Positions 8,751 through 18,161 of a DNA stretch of 64,000 nucleotides are shown piece after piece. The position numbers and the translations under genes were made by a program. The notes under the pieces are model-generated. The model ran no database searches. It saw nothing but the letters and a program-made list of their open reading frames with translations, and was not told the origin of the DNA. Within the stretch, counting starts at the first letter, position 1, and each line of letters starts with the position of its first letter. The stretch is taken from NCBI RefSeq assembly GCF_017963645.1, contig NZ_JAGMWN010000003.1, positions 422,236 to 486,235 on the forward strand, given 5' to 3'. The stretch is from Marivibrio halodurans (GTDB lineage Bacteria > Pseudomonadota > Alphaproteobacteria > UBA8366 > Aestuariispiraceae).

Positions 8751-10979
8751 TTAGGCCGCCCCACCCCGGTTGTCGGTGAAGGGAAGCGTCCGCCACCGCA
8801 CGCCGCGGCCGGCGAAGATCGCGTTGGAGACGGCCGGCGCGGCCGGCGGCGTCCCGGGCTCGCCCACGCCCGTCGGCGCCTCCGCCGAGGGGACGATATG
8901 CGTTTCCACGAACGGCATGTCGTCGATCCGCATCGGCTCGTAGGTGTCGAAGTTGGTCTGGTCGACGGCCCCGTCGGTCAGCGTGATCTTGTTGCGGATC
9001 GCATGACCGAGACCATAGCCGATCCCCCCTTCCATCTGGGCGGCGATATTGTCCGGGTTGACCGCCACGCCGCAATCGACGGCGCAGACGATACGATCGA
9101 CCTTATAGGCGTCGCCCTCACCCAGCGTGACGTCCGCCACCTGGGCCACATAGCTGCCGAAGCTCTTATGCACGGCGACGCCGCGCGCCTTGCCCTCCGG
9201 CACCGGATCGCCCCACCCCGCCTTCTCCGCGGCGAGCTTGAGGACACCGGCCTCGCGCGAGCCCTCCGGCAGAAGCGCGAGGCGGAATTCGACCGGGTCG
9301 CGCCCGGCCGCCGCCGCCAGATCGTCCAGCATGGTCTCCATGACAAAGGCCGTGTGCGTGCTGCCGACGGACCGCCACCAGAGCGGCGGCACGCCGACCG
9401 TCACCGTATGCAACTCGCCCTGGAAGTTGGGGATGCGATAGCTGTTGCCGGCCACGCCCTCGACGGAGGTATGGTCGATGCCGTCATGCACCATGCCGGG
9501 TTCGAAGGCCGTGCCGGCGACGATGCTCTGCCCGACGATGCGATGGTGCCAACCGACGATATTGCCCTCGGTGTCGAGCCCCGCGCGCACCTTATGCATA
9601 TAGGCGGGGCGATAATAGCCGCCCTTGATGTCGTCCTCGCGGCTCCACTGGATCTTCAGGGGTTGGGGCGTACCCCAGGCCTTGGCCAGTTGCGCCGCCT
9701 CGCCGACGATATGCGAATCATAGATCGCCCGGCGCCCGAAGGAACCGCCGGCCCACAGGGTGTTTATCCTGACCTGCGCGGCCTCGATGCCGAGGGTCCC
9801 GGCCGCCACCATCTGATCGACCGTCTGAAGCTGCGAGCCGGTCCAGACTTCCGCCATCTCGCCGTCGAAATGGATGGTGACGTCGTGCGGCTCCATCGGC
9901 GCGTGGGCCAGGAAGGGGAACTCGAACGTCCCCTCGATCACCCGTGCCGCCCCGGCGAGCGCCCCTTCGGAATCGCCGTCGGACTGGAAGACCTTGCCCG
10001 GCTGGTCGAGCAGGGCGGCATATTCGGCGCGCAGTTCCTTCGTGCCCCGCGTCTCGGCCTTGCTCTCATCCCAGTCGATCTTGAGCGCGTCGCGCCCCTT
10101 GAAGGCGGGCCAGGTCGATTTCGCCACCACGGCGATACCGGCCGGAATCTGAAGCACCCGGACGACGCCGTTGATCTTCTCCGCCTCGGACGCGTCGAAG
10201 CCGCGCACCGTCGCGCCGAATTTCGGCGGACGGGCGATGGCGGCGACCAGCACGCCCTCCGGCGCGTGGTCCAGGGCGAAGATCGGCGCCCCTTCCGTCT
10301 TCGGCTTCACGTCCAGGCGCGTCGTGGCCTTGCCGATATAGCGAAACTGCGACGGGTCCTTGAGCGTGACCGAGGACGGCGGGGACATGGCCGCCGCGGC
10401 CGCCGCCATCGCGCCGAAACCGGCGGACTTGCCGGACGCGGCATGCGCGATCGTCCCGTCATCGACCGTCACTTCGCCGGCCGGAACGCCCCAGGCCTCT
10501 GCGGCGGCGGCGACCAGCATCGCCCGGGCCATGGCCCCGGCCTCGCGATACTGAGTAAAGGAATTGGCGATCGCGGTCGACCCGCCCGTCCCCTGCACCT
10601 GCCCGAAGGCGGTGTTATTGTATTTGGAGGCATCGGCGGGCGCGAATTCGGGAGACATCTGCTCCCACCGCGCATCCAGCTCCTCCGCGACCAGCGTGGT
10701 CAGACCGTGCGCCGTGCCCTGCCCCATGTCGAGATGCTTGCTCAACACCGCGACCGTATCGTCGGGACGGATGATGACGAAGGGATTGATCAGGTTTTCG
10801 GCGGCTTCGCCGGCCGCGGCCTCCGCCCGGCCCAGGCCCGGTAAAGCCCCGCCGATCATCAGCCCCAGACCGGCCCCGCCGGTCGCGATCAGGAATTGGC
10901 GGCGCGAGGGACGAAAGCCCCCCGTGGTCCCATCGGCCGAGCCGTCGGTGTGCGTCGGATTCGAGAAAATGGCGCGCAT
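8751..10979 (-). CDS. iorB: Molybdenum hydroxylase large subunit (isoquinoline 1-oxidoreductase/aldehyde dehydrogenase beta type)
   Basis: This large subunit would bind molybdopterin and oxidise an N-heterocycle or aldehyde in the periplasm. The 742-residue protein starts [14 protein letters not shown]. It carries a twin-arginine signal (SRRQFL near residue 23 followed by a Gly/Leu-rich core). It also shows the family segments [32 protein letters not shown] and the C-terminal [19 protein letters not shown] with the catalytic Glu. The start at 10979 has GGAGGG inside the end of iorA; the frame is open further upstream through iorA. iorA and iorB are four bases apart. There is no FAD subunit, as in the IorAB group that passes electrons to a cytochrome; no cytochrome gene adjoins. 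The substrate is unknown. Confidence 0.87.
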   Translation of the reverse strand: MRAIFSNPTHTDGSADGTTGGFRPSRRQFLIATGGAGLGLMIGGALPGLGRAEAAAGEAAENLINPFVIIRPDDTVAVLSKHLDMGQGTAHGLTTLVAEELDARWEQMSPEFAPADASKYNNTAFGQVQGTGGSTAIANSFTQYREAGAMARAMLVAAAAEAWGVPAGEVTVDDGTIAHAASGKSAGFGAMAAAAAAMSPPSSVTLKDPSQFRYIGKATTRLDVKPKTEGAPIFALDHAPEGVLVAAIARPPKFGATVRGFDASEAEKINGVVRVLQIPAGIAVVAKSTWPAFKGRDALKIDWDESKAETRGTKELRAEYAALLDQPGKVFQSDGDSEGALAGAARVIEGTFEFPFLAHAPMEPHDVTIHFDGEMAEVWTGSQLQTVDQMVAAGTLGIEAAQVRINTLWAGGSFGRRAIYDSHIVGEAAQLAKAWGTPQPLKIQWSREDDIKGGYYRPAYMHKVRAGLDTEGNIVGWHHRIVGQSIVAGTAFEPGMVHDGIDHTSVEGVAGNSYRIPNFQGELHTVTVGVPPLWWRSVGSTHTAFVMETMLDDLAAAAGRDPVEFRLALLPEGSREAGVLKLAAEKAGWGDPVPEGKARGVAVHKSFGSYVAQVADVTLGEGDAYKVDRIVCAVDCGVAVNPDNIAAQMEGGIGYGLGHAIRNKITLTDGAVDQTNFDTYEPMRIDDMPFVETHIVPSAEAPTGVGEPGTPPAAPAVSNAIFAGRGVRWRTLPFTDNRGGAA

Positions 10980-10983
10980 CGGA

Positions 10984-11445
10984 TCAGCCCTCCATCGTTT
11001 CGGCGGCGTGGTGGATCGCCTGGCGGATGCGGTGGTAGGTGGCGCAGCGGCAGACATTGCCCGACATCGCCGCGTCGATATCCGCATCGCTCGGCTTGGG
11101 CGTCTCGGACAGAAGCGCCGCCGCCGCCATGATCTGGCCCGACTGGCAATAGCCGCATTGCGGAACCTGCAGATCGACCCAGGCTTGGCGTACCGCGTCG
11201 GCCGCCTTGCCGGACAGCGCGTCGATCGTCGTCACCTCGGCCTCGCCCAAACTGTCGATCGGCGTCACGCAGGAACGCGACGGATAGCCGTCGATATAGA
11301 CCGTGCAGGCGCCGCAGGCGGCAATGCCGCAGCCGAACTTGGTGCCCTTCAGCCCCAGCTCGTCCCGCAGTGCCCAAAGAAGGGGAGTATCCGCATCGGC
11401 ATCGACCGTGCGCTTCTCCCCATTGACCGTGATCTCGAAGGCCAT
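10984..11445 (-). CDS. iorA: Molybdenum hydroxylase small subunit with two [2Fe-2S] clusters
   Basis: This 153-residue electron-transfer subunit partners the large subunit just downstream. Plant-type ferredoxin Cys residues are in [12 protein letters not shown] with a later Cys in SRSCVTPID. The second cluster is in [12 protein letters not shown] and [16 protein letters not shown]. It has no signal peptide, so it would cross the membrane folded with the Tat-signal subunit. The ATG at 11445 follows GAGGGAGG; the frame is open further upstream. The 236-base gap to the divergent AraC gene probably carries the regulated promoter. Confidence 0.92.
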   Translation of the reverse strand: MAFEITVNGEKRTVDADADTPLLWALRDELGLKGTKFGCGIAACGACTVYIDGYPSRSCVTPIDSLGEAEVTTIDALSGKAADAVRQAWVDLQVPQCGYCQSGQIMAAAALLSETPKPSDADIDAAMSGNVCRCATYHRIRQAIHHAAETMEG

Positions 11446-11681
11446 GAAGCCCTCCCTCGTCGATGGATCGGTGAATGGATGGTCCGGACGCCCCCCTAGC
11501 GGCGCCCCCAACACGTATCAAGATGGTCCCCGAAACGGGGCACGGGAAGGCGAGATGGGCCGAAAAGCTTGCCCAATCCTCCGGCAATCGAGTCATTCCC
11601 ATTGTCGGGCGGCGGCGCGGCGTCCTATCTATCCTCATTCGATAGGCTGGCGAAACAGGCCGGCCCCCGGAGGTCGCGACC

Positions 11682-12599
11682 ATGGAGCCGATGGACCAGT
11701 CCCATGCCCGTCATCTGATCGACGCGGCCCGCGCCCATGCGCGGGTCGAGGGCAAGAACATGTTGCCCGTGCCCGGCGCCGTGCTGTTCCGGGCGGATCA
11801 ACGCACGCCCTGCACCTCGACACTCTACGATCCCTGCATGGTGATCGTGCTTCAGGGCTCGAAGCGCGGTTTCCTGAAAGGCAATGCCTTCCGCTACGAT
11901 CCGGATACCTATGCCGTCTACACGGCCCCGATGCCGTTGGAGGTGGAGGTACTCTCGGCCAGCCCTGAGCGTCCGTTCCTGGGCGTCGCCCTGATGCTCA
12001 ATCCCGGCGAGATCGCGGAACTTCAACTCTCGCTCGCTTCTGAAAATGAAATGGGCGAGGACGCTTGGGACGATATGGAAGCCGACATCCTGCCGGAGGC
12101 GGTGATCACCTCCCCCATCGACCAGGGCATGAGGGCGGCGGTCGCGCGGCTGATCCATTCGCTCGACGATCCGACGGATGCACGCGTGCTCGGCGATCTT
12201 GCCCGGCGGGAAATCCTGTTCCGCGCGCTACGCGGCGAACAGGGCGCGCGGCTGCGCGCGGTGCTGCACCGCCACGGCCGGTTCAAGCGGATCGGCGACG
12301 TGATCCGCGAGATCAATACCGACTACTCCCGCCCCATGACGACATCGGAGATGATGGGCGTCGCGGGGATGAGCAAGACCGTCCTGCATGAGAGTTTCAA
12401 GGCGGTCACGGGCCTGTCGCCGCTGCAATATGTGAAGTCGATCCGCCTTCACCGCGCGCGGGTCCTGATGCTGGAGGAAGGGATGAGCGCGCGCGCCGCC
12501 GCCTATCGCGTCGGCTATGCCAGCCCGTCCCAGTTCAGCCGGGAGTTCAAACGCCTGTTCGGCCGCCCGCCGAGCGAAAGCCAGCGCGCGGCGCGTTAA
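11682..12599 (+). CDS. AraC-family transcriptional regulator
   Basis: This 305-residue regulator has the N-terminal AraC-type ligand-binding region (TLYDPCMVIVLQG..., residues ~20-170) and a C-terminal double helix-turn-helix (residues ~205-300) ending YRVGYASPSQFSREFKRLFG, a classic AraC signature. GGAGG lies eight bases before the ATG. It diverges from the molybdenum hydroxylase pair, so it most likely activates those genes in response to their substrate. It ends four bases from the convergent E1 gene. Confidence 0.9.
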   Translation: MEPMDQSHARHLIDAARAHARVEGKNMLPVPGAVLFRADQRTPCTSTLYDPCMVIVLQGSKRGFLKGNAFRYDPDTYAVYTAPMPLEVEVLSASPERPFLGVALMLNPGEIAELQLSLASENEMGEDAWDDMEADILPEAVITSPIDQGMRAAVARLIHSLDDPTDARVLGDLARREILFRALRGEQGARLRAVLHRHGRFKRIGDVIREINTDYSRPMTTSEMMGVAGMSKTVLHESFKAVTGLSPLQYVKSIRLHRARVLMLEEGMSARAAAYRVGYASPSQFSREFKRLFGRPPSESQRAAR

Positions 12600-12603
12600 T
12601 CCT

Positions 12604-14790
12604 TCACCCGCGCCCCATCGCGCGGCGCAGGCCGTGCTCCAACTCCGTCTGGCCGGCGAGCGCGGCGCGCTCCAGCACCTTGGAGACGACGGGCGAGGAT
12701 TGCGTGCCCGCGACACGCACCACCTCGTGGTCGAGCCAGTCGAACAGCCGTTCCTGCGCCTCCTGGGCGATGCGCGCGCCGATGCCGGTGCCGTGGGTCG
12801 TCTGCTCGGCGATCACGAGGCGGTTGGTCTTGCGCACGCTCGCCTCGATCGTCTCCCAGTCGAGGCCGAGCGGGTCGAGGGTGCGCAGATCGATCACCTC
12901 CGCGTCGATGCCCGCGTTTTCCGCCCCGGCGATTGCATCGCCCACCATGGTCAGCGCGGCGAGCACGGTGACCTCCGCGCCCTCCCGGCGGACGGCCGCC
13001 TTGCCGAAGGGGATGCAATAGTCCCAATCCTGCTCCGGCACCGGCCCTTCGGTCTGGTAGAGGTCGGTATGCTCCACCACCAGCACCGGGTCGTCGCAGC
13101 GCAGGGCGGAATTCAACAGGCCGATATAATCGAAGGGCGTCGACGGCGCGACGATCCGCCACCCGGGATAAAGCGCGAAGAGCCCGCTGGCGTCCATCGA
13201 ATGCTGGGAGCCGTAGCCCGCCCCGGCCGAAACGCGGCTGCGTACCAGGACGGGGGCGCTGAAGCCGCCGTTAAACATGTGACGCACCTTGGCGACCTGA
13301 TTGAAGAGTTGATCGGCCGCGACCAGGCAGAAGTCCGGATACATGATCTCCACCACCGTGCGCAGACCGTTGAGCGCCGCGCCGAGCCCCAGGCCGGTGA
13401 AACCGTTCTCGCAGATCGGGGTGCCATAGAGCCGTTCCGGGAAGCGGTCGACGATACCGCGCGTCGCCCCGGCGGTGCCGCCGCGCAGACGGTGCACATC
13501 CTCGCCCATGATGATGATGGTCTCGTCGCGCTCCATGTTGCGCAGCATGGCCTGCGCGATCACGTCGGCGAACTTCATCGACTTCAGCGCATCCTGCGCG
13601 AAGTCGCCGATCTCCGCCGTACGCTGACCCTTCAATTCGGAAAGATCGCCGCGGATGCCGCTCTCCACCGTCGTGGTATCGGGCCAGAGGCTGGGGATGA
13701 TACGGCGCCGATTCTCGCCCGGCGCGGTTTCCAGGACCGCGTCGGCGGCGCGATCGACGGCGATGCGAACGCGCGCATCGATCTCGCCCGCCTGCTCCTC
13801 GCTCAGAATGCCGCGCTCCTTCAGCGCCTCCGGATAGCGCAAGGCCGGGTCGCGCTCGTTCCACGCCGCTTCCTCGTCCTTGTCGCGATAGCCGAAATTG
13901 GACCCCTTGAGCGGCCCCTGCTGATGCAGGAAGCGATAGGTCTTCGCCTCGATCAGGACGGGGCCGCCCTCCTTCGCGATCCATTCGCGCGCGGTGCGCA
14001 TCGCCTTGTTGACGGCGACGAGGTCCATGCCGTCCACCTCGAAGGACGGCACGCCGAGCGAGGCGCCACGGGAACTGAGCCGCGCCTCGCGCGTCTGCTC
14101 ATCCACATGGGTGGAGACGGCATAGAGATTGTTCTCGACGAAGAAGACTACCGGCAGGCCGTAGATCGCCGCCAGATTGATCGATTCATAGGCCGTCCCC
14201 ATCATCATCGCGCCGTCGCCGAAGAAGGCGACGGAGATGGCGTCGCGACCCAGCACCTTGTCGGCCAGCGCATAGCCGGCCGCGTGCGGGATATTGCCGC
14301 CGACGATGGCGTTGGAGCCCAGCACCCCCGCCTCCGGCAAGCGCAGATGCATCGACCCGCCCCGGCCGCCGCAATAGCCGGTATTGAGGCCCATGATCTC
14401 CGATAGCGTCGTGGTGACCGATTGCTGCATCGGGTCGGGGAATGCCTTGATGGCGATGGGGTCGTAATCCGCCGGCGTCGTGCTGTTCAGTACCTTGGCC
14501 AGGAACTGGTGATGCATCCGGTGGGTGCCGTTGATCCGATCCTGCGTGGCGAGCGCCGCCATCGCGCCGACCGCGCCGCCCTCCTGACCGCAACTCGTGT
14601 GAACCGGCCCGTGGACCAGATCCTCGGCCTTCAGATCCAGCAGCTTCTCCTCGAACCGCCGGATCAGCATCAGTTGCTCGTAGAGGCCGCGATGACGCTC
14701 CCCGGAAAGCGCCGCCCAGTCCTTGTCCGTCGTCTTCAACCGCCCCCAGGGCACATCCACACGGAAACGCTCGATATCCTTGATGCGCAT
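12604..14790 (-). CDS. Fused thiamine-diphosphate 2-oxoacid dehydrogenase E1 (alpha-beta)
   Basis: This 728-residue protein joins the alpha part (residues ~1-350, with thiamine-diphosphate motif GDGAMMMGTAYES...VENN) and the beta part (residues ~390-725, with MGEDVH, CENGFTGLGLGAALNG and GSQHSMDASG) of an E1 dehydrogenase. It would decarboxylate a 2-oxo acid or acetoin-like substrate. Tandem GGAGGGAGG is eight bases before the ATG at 14790. No E2 acyltransferase or E3 is nearby and no lipoyl domain is seen, so it must borrow E2/E3 or use another acceptor. It is the last gene of a minus-strand operon beginning at 17839. Substrate unknown. Confidence 0.88.
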   Translation of the reverse strand: MRIKDIERFRVDVPWGRLKTTDKDWAALSGERHRGLYEQLMLIRRFEEKLLDLKAEDLVHGPVHTSCGQEGGAVGAMAALATQDRINGTHRMHHQFLAKVLNSTTPADYDPIAIKAFPDPMQQSVTTTLSEIMGLNTGYCGGRGGSMHLRLPEAGVLGSNAIVGGNIPHAAGYALADKVLGRDAISVAFFGDGAMMMGTAYESINLAAIYGLPVVFFVENNLYAVSTHVDEQTREARLSSRGASLGVPSFEVDGMDLVAVNKAMRTAREWIAKEGGPVLIEAKTYRFLHQQGPLKGSNFGYRDKDEEAAWNERDPALRYPEALKERGILSEEQAGEIDARVRIAVDRAADAVLETAPGENRRRIIPSLWPDTTTVESGIRGDLSELKGQRTAEIGDFAQDALKSMKFADVIAQAMLRNMERDETIIIMGEDVHRLRGGTAGATRGIVDRFPERLYGTPICENGFTGLGLGAALNGLRTVVEIMYPDFCLVAADQLFNQVAKVRHMFNGGFSAPVLVRSRVSAGAGYGSQHSMDASGLFALYPGWRIVAPSTPFDYIGLLNSALRCDDPVLVVEHTDLYQTEGPVPEQDWDYCIPFGKAAVRREGAEVTVLAALTMVGDAIAGAENAGIDAEVIDLRTLDPLGLDWETIEASVRKTNRLVIAEQTTHGTGIGARIAQEAQERLFDWLDHEVVRVAGTQSSPVVSKVLERAALAGQTELEHGLRRAMGRG

Positions 14791-14820
14791 GGCGTTCGCC
14801 TCCCTCCATGTCGGCACGCG

Positions 14821-15969
14821 TCACAGCGCGGCCGGTGTTCCCAACAAGGCGGTCGCGTTCGCCGTATACTGGCCGCCGATTCCATGACAAAGCGCGATCT
14901 CCGCGCCCTCGACCTGACGCGCCCCGGCCTCGCCGCGAAGTTGGCGGACCGCCTCGATCGCGAGGAAGATGCCGTACATCCCGGGATGGCAGTGGCAGAG
15001 CCCGCCGCCGTTGGTGTTGGCCGGCAGTTCCCCGCCCGGGGCGGTCAGCCCGTCCTTGACCGCCGGTCCCGCCTCGCCCCGGCCGAGGAACCCCAGATCC
15101 TCCAGCGCCAGCAGCGGATTGATCGAGAAGGCGTCATAGAGCTGCACGAGGTCCACCGCCTCCGGCCCCAGCCCGGCGGCCGCGAAGGCGCGCCGGCCGC
15201 TCTCGACCGCGGGCGTGCGGCAGGGGTCCTCCATCGTCGTGACCGACCGGTTGGCGACGACCGTTTCCTGGGCCAGCAGATGCACGGGCGGACGGGGCAG
15301 ATCGGCCGCGCGCTCGCCGCGCACCATGACGATCGCCCCCGCCCCATCCGTCACCAGGCAGAAATCGCGCCGGCCGAACGGATCGCAGACCAGACGCTCG
15401 GCCAGCAGGGCGTCGAGGGTCGTGGGCTCGCGCAACTGCGCTTCCTCGCACAGGCCCGCCCATTGCCGACCCGCCAGGGCCACGGCGGCGAGGTGCGAGC
15501 GGTCGAGCCCATGCAGCGCCAGATAGCGCGATGCCGCCAGCGCATAGGCATAGGCCGGATAGCGAACGGCATAGGGCGCCTCGTACCAGGCGGGCCGGGC
15601 ACCCGTGGCGAAGCCGCCCGCGCCGGTGCGCTGGGTACTGCCATAGGCGATCAACGCCACCTCGCATCGCCCCGCATTCAGCGCGTCGGCCGCCATGCCC
15701 AGATAATGGATGAAGGACGCCCCGCCCAGATTGCTGAAATCGACATGGCGCGGCGCGAGGCCGAGTTGGTCGATCAACTCCGGCCCGGCATAGAGATTCT
15801 GGATATCGGCGCAGAAGACGCCGTCCACCGCGTCATGATCGATGCCGGCCTCGTCCAACGCGGCGCGGGCGGCACGGGCGGCGATCTCCACCGCGGTGAA
15901 GCCGTGCGCCTCGCCGATGCCGTCGGTCGCGACCCCGGCGATCGCCGCCGGCTTCGGATGGCCCGTCAT
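14821..15969 (-). CDS. Thiolase-superfamily protein without the thiolase cysteine
   Basis: The 382-residue protein belongs to the SCP-x/acetyl-CoA acetyltransferase-like branch of the thiolase fold. The N-terminal nucleophile motif of true thiolases is replaced by NLGGASFIHYLGMA, without Cys. The C-terminal half has LYDAFSINPLLALED, GELPANTNGGG, CHCHPGMYG and LCHGIGGQY. Family members of this kind work with DUF35 partners, and some, such as steroid-degrading Ltp2, are aldolases acting on CoA esters, so retro-aldol cleavage is a reasonable hypothesis. The start at 15969 has GGAGGG six bases upstream and an ATGA overlap with the DUF35 gene; a second ATG at 15975 is possible. Confidence 0.8.
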   Translation of the reverse strand: MTGHPKPAAIAGVATDGIGEAHGFTAVEIAARAARAALDEAGIDHDAVDGVFCADIQNLYAGPELIDQLGLAPRHVDFSNLGGASFIHYLGMAADALNAGRCEVALIAYGSTQRTGAGGFATGARPAWYEAPYAVRYPAYAYALAASRYLALHGLDRSHLAAVALAGRQWAGLCEEAQLREPTTLDALLAERLVCDPFGRRDFCLVTDGAGAIVMVRGERAADLPRPPVHLLAQETVVANRSVTTMEDPCRTPAVESGRRAFAAAGLGPEAVDLVQLYDAFSINPLLALEDLGFLGRGEAGPAVKDGLTAPGGELPANTNGGGLCHCHPGMYGIFLAIEAVRQLRGEAGARQVEGAEIALCHGIGGQYTANATALLGTPAAL

Positions 15970-16346
15970 GCGCATCCCTCCGCGATCGGTTCGGCCCGCA
16001 GGCGGGGCGCGCCTTCCCCTTCCTGATCGACGCTAAGATGGACGGGCGTTCCAACCGCCGGGGGATCGCCGGTGCCGGCGGCCATCACGCGCACGCCCTC
16101 CTCCAGATCGACCAGCAGGATGGTCGCATCGCCGCCGCGCTCCGGCTTGCGACGCGCGCAGGTCGCGGCGAAGACGCGGCCCCGACCGATGGCAACCCGT
16201 TCCTCGTACCCGTCCGGGTCATGCGGACAGCCCACCGCCGGACTGCCCGGGGGATAGGCATGACGTGAACAGCGCGGACAGTAGGGCAACCGGATCTCGC
16301 CCGCGGCGAGGCCGGCCTCGAACGCGGCGCGGGGCCCTCGGGTCAT
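15966..16346 (-). CDS. DUF35 OB-fold/zinc-ribbon protein, partner of the thiolase-fold enzyme
   Basis: The 126-residue protein has the rubredoxin-like zinc ribbon (YCPRCSRHAYPPGSPAVGCP, with Cys-x2-Cys and a later Cys) and an OB-fold with GRGRVFAATC and DLEEGVRVMA. DUF35 proteins bind CoA or stabilise thiolase-fold enzymes. It overlaps by four bases both the gene before it (ATGA at 16343-16346) and the one after it (15966-15969), so the three proteins are translationally coupled and probably act together. Confidence 0.85.
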   Translation of the reverse strand: MTRGPRAAFEAGLAAGEIRLPYCPRCSRHAYPPGSPAVGCPHDPDGYEERVAIGRGRVFAATCARRKPERGGDATILLVDLEEGVRVMAAGTGDPPAVGTPVHLSVDQEGEGAPRLRAEPIAEGCA

Positions 16347-17839
16347 CCCTTCGCCCCCGCCTCCGTTTCCGCTGCGGAGCCGGGTGCGGCGTAGCGCATC
16401 TCGAACGACCCCTTGCGCACGAAGACATTAAGGGGGCCCGGCCTGTCCGCGAGGTTCCGCACGAGGCGCACCAGCGGCGTCTCCAGCAATGAATAGGCCG
16501 CATAGTCGGGCCGGTTGGCCTTCATCATGTCCACTTCCGCGCCCTTGAAGGCGTGGCGCAGCAGAAGCTCGTCGTCGCCGACACCGGGATGCGCCTTGCG
16601 CAGGCGATCCACCACGGGCTCGCGCGCGGGCGGGGTTTCCGCGATCGCCTTCGGGCCGTTGGCGACGATGCGGTCCAGCACGTCCGGATCGACCGGCGAC
16701 AGCAAGGCCCCGTAATAGCCGAGCGCGTACTTCTTCACCTCGTCCGGGATCTTGCTGTAACGCTCGCCCCCGCCGATCACGTTGAGCGTCGCCTGCACGC
16801 CGATCAATTGGGCGAAGGGCGTCACCTGGATCGGCCAGCCGAGTTCCCGGCGCACGCGCCCGCACTCCTCCAGAACCTCCGGCAGCTTGTCGATCTTGCC
16901 GATCGCGTCGAGCTGGGCCTGCAGGTTGCTCAACACCCCGCCCGGGATCTGATGCAGGATGCTGGGCGCGTCGAAATCCTGCGGGCGGCCGATCGCCATG
17001 CCGGCGCGGCGCGCGCAGGCCTCGAAATGCGCGGCGACGTCGCGCAACGCCTCGTCATCGAGATCGACCTGATAGCCGCTGGCGCGCAGATTGCGCACTG
17101 TGGTGAAGACGTTGGGCGGCGCATTGCCGTCCGCGACCGGCGGCACGCAGGTATAAAGCGTCTCCACCCCAAGCTCGGCCGCGGCCAGATAGGTTCGCTG
17201 CGGCAGGCCGATCAGGCTGTGGCTGTGCAGGCCGAGGGGACGGTCGCCGATCACCGCCTTGATGGCGGGGACGAGGGTCCGGGCCCGCTCCGGCGTCAGC
17301 ACGCCGGAGGCATCCTCGATCATCACCGATTCGGCGCCGCAATCCTCGATGAACTCCCGCGCCTTCTCCGCATAGAGCGCATCGGTATGGACCGGGCTGT
17401 CGGAGAAGGTCAGCCAGCCGACCGTGCCCACGCCCAAGTCCCGGGCGCGGCGAATCGCCGCCTTCAGATTGCCGAGGTCATGCAGCCCATCGAACGCCAC
17501 GAACCGGCGGATACCGTTGGCGATCAGGCGCTCGACCCACAATTCGTTCAAATCGTCCGGCTGCGGTTCGAAGCCGAGGACGCAGGCGCTGCGAATCAAG
17601 GCCTGAAGCGGTGTCCGCTCCACCCGTTCGCGAATCAGCCGCAGGCGCTCCCACGGGTCCTCCTTGAGATAGCGGACAGCGGTATCGAACTGCACCGCGC
17701 CATAGAGTTCGACCGCCTCGAACCCCGCGCGATCCATGGCCTCGGCTCGCGGCAGCATCATCGCCGTCGACATGCGCGTGGCCCAAAGGCACTGCTGGCC
17801 GTCACGCATGGTGGTATCGACAAGGCGTATCGACGTCAT
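16343..17839 (-). CDS. HMGL-like carboxyltransferase (oxaloacetate decarboxylase alpha/pyruvate carboxylase B type) lacking a biotinyl domain
   Basis: Residues ~1-270 form the HMGL-type TIM barrel (VDTTMRDGQQCLWATRM, and GLHSHSLIGLP with metal-binding His). Residues ~280-440 resemble the conserved carboxylase domain (PGGVLSNLQAQL, TPFAQLIGVQATLNV, EVKKYALGYYG). It would transfer a carboxyl group to or from a small oxo acid. The 498-residue protein ends without the MKM-type biotinyl segment usual in oxaloacetate decarboxylase alpha, and no separate carrier protein is adjacent. It is the first gene of the minus-strand catabolic operon, next to an operator-like site at 17948. A biotin-independent aldolase or lyase role is the alternative. 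Confidence 0.8.
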   Translation of the reverse strand: MTSIRLVDTTMRDGQQCLWATRMSTAMMLPRAEAMDRAGFEAVELYGAVQFDTAVRYLKEDPWERLRLIRERVERTPLQALIRSACVLGFEPQPDDLNELWVERLIANGIRRFVAFDGLHDLGNLKAAIRRARDLGVGTVGWLTFSDSPVHTDALYAEKAREFIEDCGAESVMIEDASGVLTPERARTLVPAIKAVIGDRPLGLHSHSLIGLPQRTYLAAAELGVETLYTCVPPVADGNAPPNVFTTVRNLRASGYQVDLDDEALRDVAAHFEACARRAGMAIGRPQDFDAPSILHQIPGGVLSNLQAQLDAIGKIDKLPEVLEECGRVRRELGWPIQVTPFAQLIGVQATLNVIGGGERYSKIPDEVKKYALGYYGALLSPVDPDVLDRIVANGPKAIAETPPAREPVVDRLRKAHPGVGDDELLLRHAFKGAEVDMMKANRPDYAAYSLLETPLVRLVRNLADRPGPLNVFVRKGSFEMRYAAPGSAAETEAGAKG

Positions 17840-17947
17840 AAGGCGCTCCTTCCCAACACGGTGGGCCGCTTCCGGCGCGGCTCCTGTCGTTTTCTCGCCT
17901 CGAAGGCAACGCGTCCGTTGCCACCGAGCACTCCCTACATTACGATT

Positions 17948-17959
17948 GTTAGCGCTAAC
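17948..17959. promoter_or_regulatory. LacI-type operator candidate A
   Basis: GTTAGCGCTAAC is a perfect palindrome with a central CpG, the usual form of LacI/GalR operators. It sits 109 bases before the carboxyltransferase start and matches the sites at 18105, 23925 and 24047. The likely ligand is the LacI protein encoded at 28192. Confidence 0.72.
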
Positions 17960-17993
17960 TCGACAATCCCATTGTCGACGAACTCAGGAGAAA

Positions 17994-18101
17994 ATGGGAT
18001 TGGAGCCAAAAAGTATGTTAAACTACAATGGGTTCCAAAAGACATCGGCGATTGTCGAGGCTGGGAAGGAAAAGGACATGCCGGCGGTGAATCGGCGTTG
18101 A
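17994..18101 (+). CDS. Possible 35-codon leader ORF
   Basis: An ATG at 17994 follows CAGGAGAAA and opens 35 codons ending in TGA, 60 bases before dctP. The product (starting MGLEPKSMLNY) resembles nothing I know. The ribosome-binding site is close to the ATG (three bases) and codon use is not strongly coding-like, so this may be chance. If real it could be a regulatory leader peptide for the transporter genes. Confidence 0.22.
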   Translation: MGLEPKSMLNYNGFQKTSAIVEAGKEKDMPAVNRR

Positions 18102-18104
18102 CTA

Positions 18105-18116
18105 TATAACGATAAC
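18105..18116. promoter_or_regulatory. LacI-type operator candidate D, in front of dctP
   Basis: TATAACGATAAC differs at two positions from the reverse complement of the site at 23925 and keeps the central CG. It lies 46 bases before the dctP start, where a repressor would block transcription. Confidence 0.5.
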
Positions 18117-18161
18117 AACCGTTGGCACGGAAATGCCACCTAAAAGGGAGGAGTAAATCAG

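Larger units (their letters stand above)
17840..18161. promoter_or_regulatory. Divergent control region between carboxyltransferase operon and dctP
   Basis: This 322-base region is richer in A and T than its flanks. It holds a perfect 12-bp palindrome (17948-17959), an inverted repeat CGACAAT-CCC-ATTGTCG (17961-17977), and a second operator-like site (18105-18116) in front of dctP. A 35-codon open frame at 17994-18101 is listed separately. No convincing sigma-70 pair could be fixed; a TTGACT at 18098 lacks a -10 at the right distance. Confidence 0.65.

Noticed and set aside
18098..18126. TTGACT as -35 element of a dctP promoter
   Set aside because: The hexamer at the expected -10 distance is GTTGGC, far from consensus.
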